Assembly (NCBI RefSeq): GCF_008710095.1
Contig: NZ_VYKJ01000001.1
Coordinates: forward strand, 434,001 to 498,000
DNA length: 64,000 nt
Direction: 5' to 3'
DNA from: Affinibrenneria salicis
GTDB lineage: Bacteria > Pseudomonadota > Gammaproteobacteria > Enterobacterales > Enterobacteriaceae
Shown here: in pieces, positions 8,854-16,212 of the stretch
How positions within the stretch are numbered: position 1 is the stretch's first letter
How the letters are laid out: each line of letters begins with the position of its first letter
Notes under the pieces: generated by a model
What the model saw: only the letters and a program-made list of their open reading frames with translations
Told to the model about the DNA's origin: nothing
Databases searched by the model: none
Position numbers and translations under genes: made by a program

Positions 8854-9756
8854 ATGGACATCAGACAGCTGAAACACTTCGTCGCGGTCGCGGAAACGCT
8901 CCACTTCGGCAAAGCGGCCGAACGGCTTAATATGACCCAGCCGCCGTTGAGTCAGTCGATCCTGTCGCTTGAGAGAGAACTGGGCGAGGCTTTGTTCTCG
9001 CGCACGAAAAGAACCGTCGCCCTCACCCCTTTCGGCGAACAGTGGCTGCCGCATGTCAGAAGCGCGCTGGCTTGCGTCAACGCGTTGCCGGGGTTAGCCA
9101 ACCGGCTACGTAAAGGCGAGGCGGGGCGGCTGGCGTTATCTTTCGTCAGCACCGCCGACTACAGCGTGTTGCCGGCGCTGGTCAGCCAGTATCGCAGTCG
9201 TTACCCCACGGTGGACCTGGCGTTAACGGAAGCGACAAGCAATGTGCAAATCGCCTCGCTGCTTAATGACAAGAGCGACGCGGGCATTATCATTCCGCCG
9301 GCCAATACGGCATTACCGGCAGAGCTATCCTATAAAAAACTATTATCGGAACCATTAATCGCGGCGCTTCCCGAGTCGTGGGCCCGACAGCAACGGCTCA
9401 GGATTATCGATGGCAAACTCTGCCCCTCATCGGTCATAGACGCGCCGTTAATTATTTTCCCTCAACCTCTGGCGCCGGCTTTCCACGCCCTGGTGATGAG
9501 CTATTACGCCTCTTACGGAACGCAGGCCAACGTGATTCAGCACGCGATACAGATGCAAACAATCATTAGCCTTGTGGCCGCGGGGATGGGTATCGCTTTA
9601 GTGCCTAATTCTCTGCGCCATCTGGCAAGAACCGGCGTCGTCTATCTGGATCTCCTCGATGATCCTCCCCAGTTGGATACCGGGTTAGTGTGGCGAAAAG
9701 ATAACGCGTCGCCAACGCTAAAAAATCTGATCGCCATCGCGCTGGAAGCGATCTGA
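8854..9756 (+). CDS. LysR-family transcriptional regulator
   Basis: A 300-residue LysR-type regulator. The N-terminal winged helix is typical: MDIRQLKHFVAVAETLHFGK followed by RLNMTQPPLSQSI (residues 1-60). The rest is the periplasmic-binding-protein-like effector domain, which ends with GMGIALVPNSL near 245-255. It is divergent from the ilvD-type gene across 100 bp and is the obvious candidate to control it, as LysR members usually regulate the neighbour and themselves. The effector is not readable. Confidence 0.92.
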   Translation: MDIRQLKHFVAVAETLHFGKAAERLNMTQPPLSQSILSLERELGEALFSRTKRTVALTPFGEQWLPHVRSALACVNALPGLANRLRKGEAGRLALSFVSTADYSVLPALVSQYRSRYPTVDLALTEATSNVQIASLLNDKSDAGIIIPPANTALPAELSYKKLLSEPLIAALPESWARQQRLRIIDGKLCPSSVIDAPLIIFPQPLAPAFHALVMSYYASYGTQANVIQHAIQMQTIISLVAAGMGIALVPNSLRHLARTGVVYLDLLDDPPQLDTGLVWRKDNASPTLKNLIAIALEAI

Positions 9757-9847
9757 TATTCAACAACGCCATAAAATGGAACGGCAGAAAATGATCAATA
9801 TATTTAAAATACCATAAAAAACAATATGTTATTTACTTGACTGAGTA

Positions 9848-9981
9848 ACCGATGGCGGTAACCTGGCGGCGATGAGGGCAAGGGCGTGTTGGCGGAGCGC
9901 GCTTAGCCGGAGCCCCTACCAGGGGAAGCGCATCGGGATTCCGTTGCTCGACGCGCGCCTGCCAACTCTACCGCCACCGGT
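9848..9981. repeat. 134-bp imperfect palindrome
   Basis: The ends ACCGATGGCGGTA (9848-9860) and TACCGCCACCGGT (9969-9981) are complementary with one mismatch. Inside them GTTGGC (9888-9893) pairs with GCCAAC (9961-9966) and GCGCGC (9897-9902) with GCGCGC (9953-9958). Its size and fold resemble small non-autonomous intergenic elements such as ERIC/MITE-like repeats, although the sequence is not the ERIC consensus. It ends only 12 bases before the next gene's start. I saw no second copy in the window. Confidence 0.5.
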
Positions 9982-9993
9982 GAGGTGAAGAAG

Positions 9994-10437
9994 ATGCGCT
10001 GTAAATTCCTGCTGCCTGTTCTTTTTACGCTGCTAAGCGCGCCGCTGCCCGCTCAGGCCAATGCGCAAATGCCCGAAGAGTTTGTGCGTCAATTTTACGC
10101 ATGGTATATCGCTGCCGATAATGCGGATCAGCCCGCTGAAATGGATAACGATATTTATCGCTATGTCGCCAAAGCGACGGTGGACCGGGTGCGCGCCGAT
10201 CTCAAACGGGGCGGCCTGCCGGACGGGGTGAGTTATTTCACCAAAGTGCAGGATTACCATCCCGTGGGCTGGAAAGCCAACACGGTGATCCACCCGGCAA
10301 CCTCTCTGAATGACGGCGTTACGCTGGTCGCCGAGTCTTTCGGGCAACAAGAAAAAACCGATATCGTTCTATTTCTTAAACAAGAACAGGGTCATTGGCT
10401 AATTATGAAAGCCGATGATGTGTTGCCCTGGCCCTAA
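9994..10437 (+). CDS. Exported DUF3828-like protein
   Basis: A 147-residue protein with a cleavable signal peptide (MRCKFLLPVLFTLLSAPLPAQA, cut probably after AQA). The mature part starts MPEEFVRQFYAWYIAADN and ends GHWLIMKADDVLPWP, a pattern I associate with DUF3828-type small periplasmic proteins. I favour the ATG at 9994, with a GAGG site about 8 bases upstream; a GTG at 9985 would add three residues. It stands alone between a LysR gene and a SUKH-type gene. Function is unknown; some proteins of this size and fold are periplasmic immunity proteins, but nothing here proves that. Confidence 0.7.
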   Translation: MRCKFLLPVLFTLLSAPLPAQANAQMPEEFVRQFYAWYIAADNADQPAEMDNDIYRYVAKATVDRVRADLKRGGLPDGVSYFTKVQDYHPVGWKANTVIHPATSLNDGVTLVAESFGQQEKTDIVLFLKQEQGHWLIMKADDVLPWP

Positions 10438-10524
10438 CCTTGATTGACTCGCCGCCGTATGTTCGTCGCGCGGCGCACATACGCCGTTCGGCTCATCCCG
10501 CCCTGCAGGATGATTTCCCTGAGG

Positions 10525-10558
10525 AAAAACCCATGCTCCGGCAGAAATCCGGAGCATG
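10525..10558 (-). terminator. Rho-independent terminator of the SUKH-type gene
   Basis: Arms CATGCTCCGG (10532-10541) and CCGGAGCATG (10549-10558) form a perfect 10-bp stem with a 7-base loop. On the minus strand the stem is followed by GGGTTTTTCC, i.e. five U residues at 10529-10525. It lies just past the stop at 10581. Confidence 0.85.
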
Positions 10559-10580
10559 CATCGTTAGCCCATCTCCTTAC

Positions 10581-11180
10581 TCAATATATCGAGACGAATT
10601 CATAGCTGCGTTTAACCAGCGTGTTGAGATATTCGGCAAACGAGGGCGCCAGAACAATATAGCTGTCGGGATCGTGCAAATAGCGAATGATCTGCCCGGG
10701 GCGGCCGCCATTGATCGGGTTGAAGTCGATATACAGTCTGGAGGTGCCGCCATTATTGATGCAGTGGGCGAAACAGAGCCGCTCGCTGATGGGCAGCCGG
10801 ATATCAATCTGGCTATCCACCTTGATAATATCCGGATTGGATAACCAGTCGCCGTAAACGTCGGCAATGCTCCAATCTTCGCCGCATTCATCAATAATCT
10901 GCCGGCAGGAAAGCAGATAGTAGCCAAAATCATCGCCGACATCCGAAGCCAGCATGGGAACGCTCACGGTAACGTCGCCGTAATCCCGCCAGTAAGTCCC
11001 GTCGACCCGCTGCAGCAGCTCGAGTAGCTCCGTCGGACAGGCGGGATAGCGCGTTTTCACCTGCTGAATATCCTGCGGCGCAGCGCCTTCAACCGCCGAC
11101 CAGGGCTCGATATTTTCTTCGTCTAATGCATTAAATACATTATTTAAATGAGTGTCGATAAGCGAATATTTTTCCATCAT
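10581..11180 (-). CDS. SMI1/KNR4 (SUKH)-family protein
   Basis: A 199-residue cytoplasmic protein. The N-terminal half (EPWSAVEGAAPQDIQQVKTRYPACPTELLELLQRVDG, split here only for description) follows the SUKH pattern of an alpha-helical start, then 'P.ell.ll...dG'. No signal peptide or membrane segment is present. SUKH proteins are commonly immunity proteins against polymorphic nuclease toxins, but many are orphans. No toxin gene is adjacent. It is divergent from the Ter-like operon starting at 11399, and the gene has its own terminator. The link to the Ter locus is by position only. Confidence 0.7.
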   Translation of the reverse strand: MMEKYSLIDTHLNNVFNALDEENIEPWSAVEGAAPQDIQQVKTRYPACPTELLELLQRVDGTYWRDYGDVTVSVPMLASDVGDDFGYYLLSCRQIIDECGEDWSIADVYGDWLSNPDIIKVDSQIDIRLPISERLCFAHCINNGGTSRLYIDFNPINGGRPGQIIRYLHDPDSYIVLAPSFAEYLNTLVKRSYEFVSIY

Positions 11181-11326
11181 GGCTTAGGGTTTCCGGCGTT
11201 ATGTTTAGGCACATTATCGACTAAACGATACGGCGGAGAAAACAACAAAAAATGATTGGGTAAAGATACCGGCCGCGCGGCCGTTAGTCCCTTGAGCGAA
11301 CGGCGCGCTGCCGGGGCACGATTCTG

Positions 11327-11354
11327 TTGTGTTCACACCTGAATCAATTATGAT
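11327..11354 (+). promoter_or_regulatory. Possible sigma-70 promoter of the Ter-like operon
   Basis: TTGTGT at 11327-11332 and TATGAT at 11349-11354 are separated by 16 bp, about 45 bp before the first vWA gene. The -10 is good and the -35 moderate, so this is a candidate only. Confidence 0.4.
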
Positions 11355-11398
11355 GTCGAAACATCAGGTTATCACTATCCATTAGTGAGGTGACGCTT

Positions 11399-12037
11399 AT
11401 GCGCAGACTACCGGTTTACCTACTGCTTGATACCTCGGGTTCGATGACGGGAGAGCCGATCGAAGCCGTTAAAAACGGCGTGCAAACGCTGCTGTCCACA
11501 CTTCGGCAAGATCCCTACGCGCTGGAAACCGCGTATGTTTCCGTCATCACGTTTGACTCCACCGCTCGCCAGGCTGTTGCTCTCACCGATCTTATCAACT
11601 TCAAGGCGCCAGAACTGACCGCCAGCGGTACGACGGCCTTCGGCGAAGCGCTGACTCTGCTGTCCGCCTGCATTGAACGCGAAGTGCATAAAACCACGGC
11701 GGAAACGAAAGGCGACTGGCGTCCACTCATCTTCATCATGACCGACGGTTCCCCAACCGACGACTGGCGCGATGGCGTCAGCGCCTTTAAAAATACCCGC
11801 ACCGGGGTCGTCGTCGCCTGTGCGGCCGGTCAGGCGGCGGAAACGAAAGTACTGAAGGAAATCACGGAGATTGTACTGCAGCTGGATACCGCTGACTCCA
11901 GCACGATCAAAGCATTTTTTAAATGGGTTTCAGCGAGTATTTCCGTTGGCAGCCAAAAAGTCGAAGCGGGTAAAAAAGAGGTAATCGGCCTCGATGATTT
12001 ACCGCCCCCGCCGCCAGAAGTTAATGTTGTACTCTAA
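11399..12037 (+). CDS. TerY-like vWA-domain protein 1
   Basis: A 212-residue single von Willebrand A domain. The metal-ion adhesion site is complete: DTSGSM near residue 12, the Thr in ASGTTAFGEAL, and TDGSPTDDW near 115. The tail LPPPPPE is shared with the second paralog. TerY proteins are cytoplasmic vWA proteins described as adaptors linked to PP2C phosphatases and kinases in Ter stress systems. The ATG at 11399 matches the paralogs (MRRLPVYLLLD) and has an AGGTGA site 7 bases upstream; a GTG at 11390 is possible. It is the first gene of the cluster, 18 bp from the TerD gene. Confidence 0.88.
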   Translation: MRRLPVYLLLDTSGSMTGEPIEAVKNGVQTLLSTLRQDPYALETAYVSVITFDSTARQAVALTDLINFKAPELTASGTTAFGEALTLLSACIEREVHKTTAETKGDWRPLIFIMTDGSPTDDWRDGVSAFKNTRTGVVVACAAGQAAETKVLKEITEIVLQLDTADSSTIKAFFKWVSASISVGSQKVEAGKKEVIGLDDLPPPPPEVNVVL

Positions 12038-12055
12038 CAGGATGAAGGAGCCGTT

Positions 12056-12697
12056 ATGTCGGTAAGTCTAAGCAAAGGGCAAGGCGTCAGCCTCAAAAAA
12101 AACGAACATGATCTGTCCTCGGTCACGATTGGTCTGGGCTGGGATATCAATGAAGAGAAGAAAGGCTTTCTGCGCGGGCTGCTCAGCGCGAAAAGCGAAG
12201 AGTACGATTTAGACGTCATCGCTTTTCTCTGTAACGCGGCCGGCAAGGTTACCGATTTCGGCGATATTCAGAACGGTAAGCCCACGCTGGTCAACAGCGA
12301 CGTCATTTTTTTCAATAACCTGAAGCACAAATCGGGGCAAATCTGGTTAACCGGCGATAACCGTACGGGCGAAGGCGACGGCGATGACGAGCAGATCATC
12401 GTTAACCTGAATACGCTGGATGATAAGTACGCCAAGATCGTGTTTATTGTGCAAATCTATAATGGCGAGCAGCTGGGGCAGCATTTCGGCAAAGTGAAAA
12501 ACGCCTATATCCGCGCGACGGACGCCAAAAACGTCGAAATGGCGCGTTTTGATCTTTCCGGCGGCGCGGCTTACGCCAATCAGCGTTCGCTGCTCTTTGC
12601 CGAACTGGTCAGAGAAAACGGCGGCTGGAAACTGAATGCTATCGGGGAACCCTCTCCGTCGGATACGTTCATCACCCACCTGAAGGATCATGCCTGA
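12056..12697 (+). CDS. TerD-domain protein
   Basis: A 213-residue TerD-family protein starting MSVSLSKGQGVSLKK. The conserved calcium-binding-type acidic region is present: GLGWDIN near 24-30 and the run GDNRTGEGDGDDEQIIVNL near 98-116. TerD proteins bind Ca2+ and act in tellurite, phage and envelope-stress responses. Only one TerD paralog occurs, and terZABCE are missing nearby, so this is a TerY-associated system rather than a tellurite-resistance operon. Sandwiched between two TerY paralogs with 1-18 bp gaps, so co-transcribed. Confidence 0.92.
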   Translation: MSVSLSKGQGVSLKKNEHDLSSVTIGLGWDINEEKKGFLRGLLSAKSEEYDLDVIAFLCNAAGKVTDFGDIQNGKPTLVNSDVIFFNNLKHKSGQIWLTGDNRTGEGDGDDEQIIVNLNTLDDKYAKIVFIVQIYNGEQLGQHFGKVKNAYIRATDAKNVEMARFDLSGGAAYANQRSLLFAELVRENGGWKLNAIGEPSPSDTFITHLKDHA

Positions 12698-12698
12698 T

Positions 12699-13337
12699 AT
12701 GAGAAGGCTACCGGTTTATTTATTGATCGATACCTCCGGTTCCATGCGCGGGGAGTCCATTCATGCCGTGAATGTGGGTATTCAGGCGATGCTAAGCGCC
12801 CTGCGCCAGGATCCTTATGCGCTGGAAAGCGTGCATCTCTCGATTATTACCTTTGATAATGAGGCGAGAGAATACATTCCCCTGACCGCGCTGGAGCACT
12901 TTCAGTTTACCGATATTACCGTGCCCAGCAGCGGGGGGACCTTTACCGGCGCCGCGCTCGAATGCCTGATCGACTGCGTCGATCGCGAAGTAAAACGCGC
13001 CGATGGCGATCAGAAAGGCGACTGGCGTCCGTTGGTATTCCTGATGACCGACGGCACCCCGTCGGATATGTACGCCTACGGCGAAGCGATTCAGGCAGTC
13101 AAAAAACGCGCGTTCGGCTCCATCATTGCCTGCGCCGTGGGGCCGAAGGCGAAACATGAGCATTTGAAGCAGCTGACGCCGCAGGTCGTTGCGCTTGAGA
13201 CGCTGGATTCAACGGCGTTTGCCGGCTTCTTCAAGTGGGTTTCGGCCAGCGTATCCACCGGCAGCACCAGCGCCGGGGTGACGTCCGGCCAGGACACTCT
13301 CCCGCCGCCGCCGCCTGAAATTCAGCTGGTGCTGTAA
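12699..13337 (+). CDS. TerY-like vWA-domain protein 2
   Basis: A 212-residue paralog of the first TerY-like protein (shared MRRLPVYLL.DTSGSM, QKGDWRPLVFLMTDGTPSD and LPPPPPEIQLVL). The MIDAS residues are intact: DTSGSM, the Thr of GGTFTGAAL, and TDGTPSD. The ATG at 12699 follows the TerD stop by one base; an ATG at 12690 inside the TerD gene would add three residues. A strong terminator follows at 13342, so the first three genes can form their own transcript. Confidence 0.88.
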   Translation: MRRLPVYLLIDTSGSMRGESIHAVNVGIQAMLSALRQDPYALESVHLSIITFDNEAREYIPLTALEHFQFTDITVPSSGGTFTGAALECLIDCVDREVKRADGDQKGDWRPLVFLMTDGTPSDMYAYGEAIQAVKKRAFGSIIACAVGPKAKHEHLKQLTPQVVALETLDSTAFAGFFKWVSASVSTGSTSAGVTSGQDTLPPPPPEIQLVL

Positions 13338-13341
13338 TCCG

Positions 13342-13382
13342 ACGGCAAAGCTCAGGGAAACCGGGCTTTGCCGTTTTATTTT
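13342..13382 (+). terminator. Rho-independent terminator inside the Ter-like cluster
   Basis: ACGGCAAAGC (13342-13351) pairs perfectly with GCTTTGCCGT (13365-13374), followed by TTTTATTTTG. The stem lies 4 bases after the second TerY stop, so downstream genes need read-through or their own promoter in the remaining roughly 75 bp. Confidence 0.9.
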
Positions 13383-13456
13383 GCGATCATATTGATACAG
13401 CTGTCGTTTCAGTCTGAATTAAAAATAAAAATCAATGCCTGATGGGGGTTTCGTTA

Positions 13457-14497
13457 ATGAGAAGACTGCCTGTTTTCTTTGTCCTGGATTGCTCTGAATC
13501 GATGATTGGCGACAATCTGCAGAAGATGAATGACGGCCTGCAAATGATCGTCAATGACTTGAAAAAAGACCCGCACGCGCTGGAAACCGCCTATATTTCC
13601 GTTATCGCCTTCGCCGGCGTAGCCAAAACCATCGTGCCGCTAGTCGAAGTCGTGTCCTTCTACCCGCCCCGGCTGCCCATCGGCGGAGGAACCAGCCTCG
13701 GCGCCGCGCTGCATGAATTAACCCGCCAGATCGACACTCAGGTGATAAAAACCAGCGCCGAACGCAAAGGCGACTGGAAACCGGTGGTCTATCTGCTAAC
13801 CGACGGTCACCCCACGGACGACATTACGCCCGCCATCAAAAACTGGCAGGAAAAATATTCGAATAAAGTCAATATGATAGCAATAGGCCTCGGATTATCC
13901 GCCGATTTGAATATTTTACGTCAGCTCACGGATAACGTTCTGCTCTTCACCGAAGCGCAGGAAGGCGACTTCACCCGTTTCATCAAATGGATCACCGCCT
14001 CCGTGGTGGCGCACAGCCGCAGCGTCGGCGACGAATCGCCCCCGCTGTTAAGTAAAACCGATCGGATTGTGCGGCTGGCAAAGGATGAGGTGGCGCGCGC
14101 TTACGACGAATCCTGCGTCACCCTGGTCGGGCGCTGTAATAAATCGCGTCGCCCTTATCTGATGAAATATGAAAGGCCCAATGTCACGGTCTCGTCTCTT
14201 GATTTTAAGCTGAATATCAACGGCTTTAACCTGACGGGATGTTTTCCCATCGATGAAGACTATTTTGCCTGGAGCGATAACGCCGTTTCCACGCTGCAGG
14301 TGAATACCGCGGAACTGCACGGCGTGCCCGGCTGCCCCCACTGCGGCAATGCCACCGCGTTCGCCGTTTGCGCCTGCGGCAAACTGCTGTGCGTCAACGG
14401 TCCGGAAGAAGTAATCTGCCCCTGGTGCGAAAAAGGGATCGCATTCAGCCAAAATGACAACAACGCCGATTTTGATGTCAACCGGGGGAAAGGCTGA
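13457..14497 (+). CDS. TerY-like vWA protein 3 with C-terminal zinc-binding domain (TerY-C)
   Basis: A 346-residue protein. Residues 1-200 are a vWA domain with MIDAS residues DCSESM, GGTSLGAAL and TDGHPTDD. A middle region (about 215-290) has no clear family. The end carries eight Cys in a double-ribbon arrangement: CPHC, CAC, C and CPWC (about 295-335), matching the TerY-C zinc-binding domain. I start it at 13457 because it matches the paralogs (MRRLPVF) and a GGGGGT site precedes it; an ATG at 13442 would add five residues. Its TGA overlaps the ATG of the phosphatase gene, indicating coupled translation. Confidence 0.88.
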   Translation: MRRLPVFFVLDCSESMIGDNLQKMNDGLQMIVNDLKKDPHALETAYISVIAFAGVAKTIVPLVEVVSFYPPRLPIGGGTSLGAALHELTRQIDTQVIKTSAERKGDWKPVVYLLTDGHPTDDITPAIKNWQEKYSNKVNMIAIGLGLSADLNILRQLTDNVLLFTEAQEGDFTRFIKWITASVVAHSRSVGDESPPLLSKTDRIVRLAKDEVARAYDESCVTLVGRCNKSRRPYLMKYERPNVTVSSLDFKLNINGFNLTGCFPIDEDYFAWSDNAVSTLQVNTAELHGVPGCPHCGNATAFAVCACGKLLCVNGPEEVICPWCEKGIAFSQNDNNADFDVNRGKG

Positions 14498-16179
14498 TGA
14501 CCCAACATACGCCGTTTATCAGGTCGCTGCTGATTCCCATCCTTGCGCAACGGAAGATCACGCTGACGGAAAGCATGCTGGCCACGCTCAGCGCGGATAA
14601 GGATATCCAGCGCCTTATTGACGATTTGACGCACAAAGTCCTCGAAAAGGCGCAGCCCGCGACCAATGACACGCCGCCCGCCGCGGAATATCAGCGCGCG
14701 GTTATCCCGCCGCTGCCGCCGCTGGCCGCGCCTCAACCCGCGCCGCTTTCGCCGGCGGACATCGCCCTTGCGCAGATAACCGCCGACTCGCGCCCCCGCG
14801 CCGGTGAAGAGAACACCGACGCGCCGGCGGCGGACGCCGAAACAAACGAGCAGACCGAACGCGATGACGCGCAAGAGCCGCAGGCCGGCACGCCCTTAGA
14901 CGCGGCGCCGGCGGCCAGCCCGGCAGACGCCGAAAGTCCGGAATCGCAGCCGGCTGCCGCGCCGTTAAAACCGGGCCAGGTGCCGCGCCAGACCGGCGCC
15001 GCCCGCCCGCCGGCGACAACGCCGCCGCCGATCAAAATCAACCTTGCCAACGCGCGGGTGGGCGCGCCCTATCGCGCTACGCTGGATATCCCGCCGGATG
15101 ACGGCGCCGCCGTTGTGAGCGTCGACATGCCGCAGGATATCGGTCTGGCGTTCGATGCGGAAACCCGCCAGCTGACGGGAACGCCGACGAAGAGCGGCGA
15201 CTACGAACTGGAGATCAGCTGGACGAGCCGCGAACGCACGCCCCAAACCGCCCGCACGCTGCTGATTATCAATCCGGACCCGCGCAGCCTGTGGAAGGTC
15301 ATCGAGCCGCCCGCCGACGATAAATATTTCAAGCCGAATATCGATCGGCGGATGATCAGCGCGGGCGAAGTCAACATGGCGGCCGCCAGCCGCAGGGGCC
15401 GCTCGCACGAACACGTGGGCGCATTCCGCGATGATGACTTTTTCATCGCCCACGATGCGCAAAACGGCTGGAGCATCATGATCGTGGCCGACGGCGCGGG
15501 CAGCGCTAAAAACTCGCGCCAGGGATCGCGCATCGCCGTGCAGACGGCGGGCGAGTTCCTGAGCAAGCGTATGTCGGAGGAGAACGATGACAAATTGCTC
15601 GATCTGATTCAGCGCTGGGATGCCGATTCTCATCAGGCGCTCGGTCTCTACTTTTCCCGTCTTTATCACAATGCGGCCCGTCTGGCGGTCAACACCATTA
15701 ATAATGAAGCCATCAAGGTCGGGGAGCCGGTCAAATCGTTTTCCACCACGCTGCTGGCGACGGTCTCGCTGCGGCTGGGGGAGGAATGGTTCGCGGCCTC
15801 ATTCTGGATGGGCGACGGGGCCATCGCCGCCTATGGCCCGGCCGGCAAAGTGCGTCTGCTGGGCGCGCCGGACAGCGGCGAATATGCGGGGCAAACGCGT
15901 TTTCTCGACAACGACGCAATGAATGACCCCGCGTTTAACAAACGCATTATCATCGGAAAATGGCGGGACGTGTCCCACCTGATCCTGATGACGGACGGCG
16001 TTTCCGATCCCTGGTTCGAAACCGATAATGGCCTGCAATCGGGTGAAAAATGGCGTGAGCTGGTGAGCGAATTGTCTCCCGCCCTGCAGGATGAGCAGGC
16101 GGCGGAGCGGCTGACCGAATGGCTGAGTTTCTTTTCAGCCGGCAATCACGATGACCGGACGATCGCCGTCTGCTGGTAA
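14497..16179 (+). CDS. PP2C-family Ser/Thr phosphatase with Pro/Ala-rich linker and Ig-like domain
   Basis: A 560-residue protein of three parts. Residues 1-60 are a small helical head, 60-185 a low-complexity Pro/Ala/Glu linker, and 185-265 an Ig-like domain of the 'putative Ig' type (GAPYRATLDIP ... GLAFDAETRQLTGTPTKSGDYEL). Residues 290-560 form a PP2C domain: metal-binding ADGAGSAKNSRQG, then LMTDGVSDPW and a closing NHDDRTIAVCW. An Ig-like domain in an apparently cytoplasmic phosphatase is unusual; it has no signal peptide. It overlaps the preceding TerY-C gene by one base and precedes the kinase gene, the classic TerY-phosphorylation triad. Confidence 0.9.
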   Translation: MTQHTPFIRSLLIPILAQRKITLTESMLATLSADKDIQRLIDDLTHKVLEKAQPATNDTPPAAEYQRAVIPPLPPLAAPQPAPLSPADIALAQITADSRPRAGEENTDAPAADAETNEQTERDDAQEPQAGTPLDAAPAASPADAESPESQPAAAPLKPGQVPRQTGAARPPATTPPPIKINLANARVGAPYRATLDIPPDDGAAVVSVDMPQDIGLAFDAETRQLTGTPTKSGDYELEISWTSRERTPQTARTLLIINPDPRSLWKVIEPPADDKYFKPNIDRRMISAGEVNMAAASRRGRSHEHVGAFRDDDFFIAHDAQNGWSIMIVADGAGSAKNSRQGSRIAVQTAGEFLSKRMSEENDDKLLDLIQRWDADSHQALGLYFSRLYHNAARLAVNTINNEAIKVGEPVKSFSTTLLATVSLRLGEEWFAASFWMGDGAIAAYGPAGKVRLLGAPDSGEYAGQTRFLDNDAMNDPAFNKRIIIGKWRDVSHLILMTDGVSDPWFETDNGLQSGEKWRELVSELSPALQDEQAAERLTEWLSFFSAGNHDDRTIAVCW

Positions 16180-16212
16180 TCGTTCTGTTATGCTAAGAGT
16201 GGGTGAAGCTAC

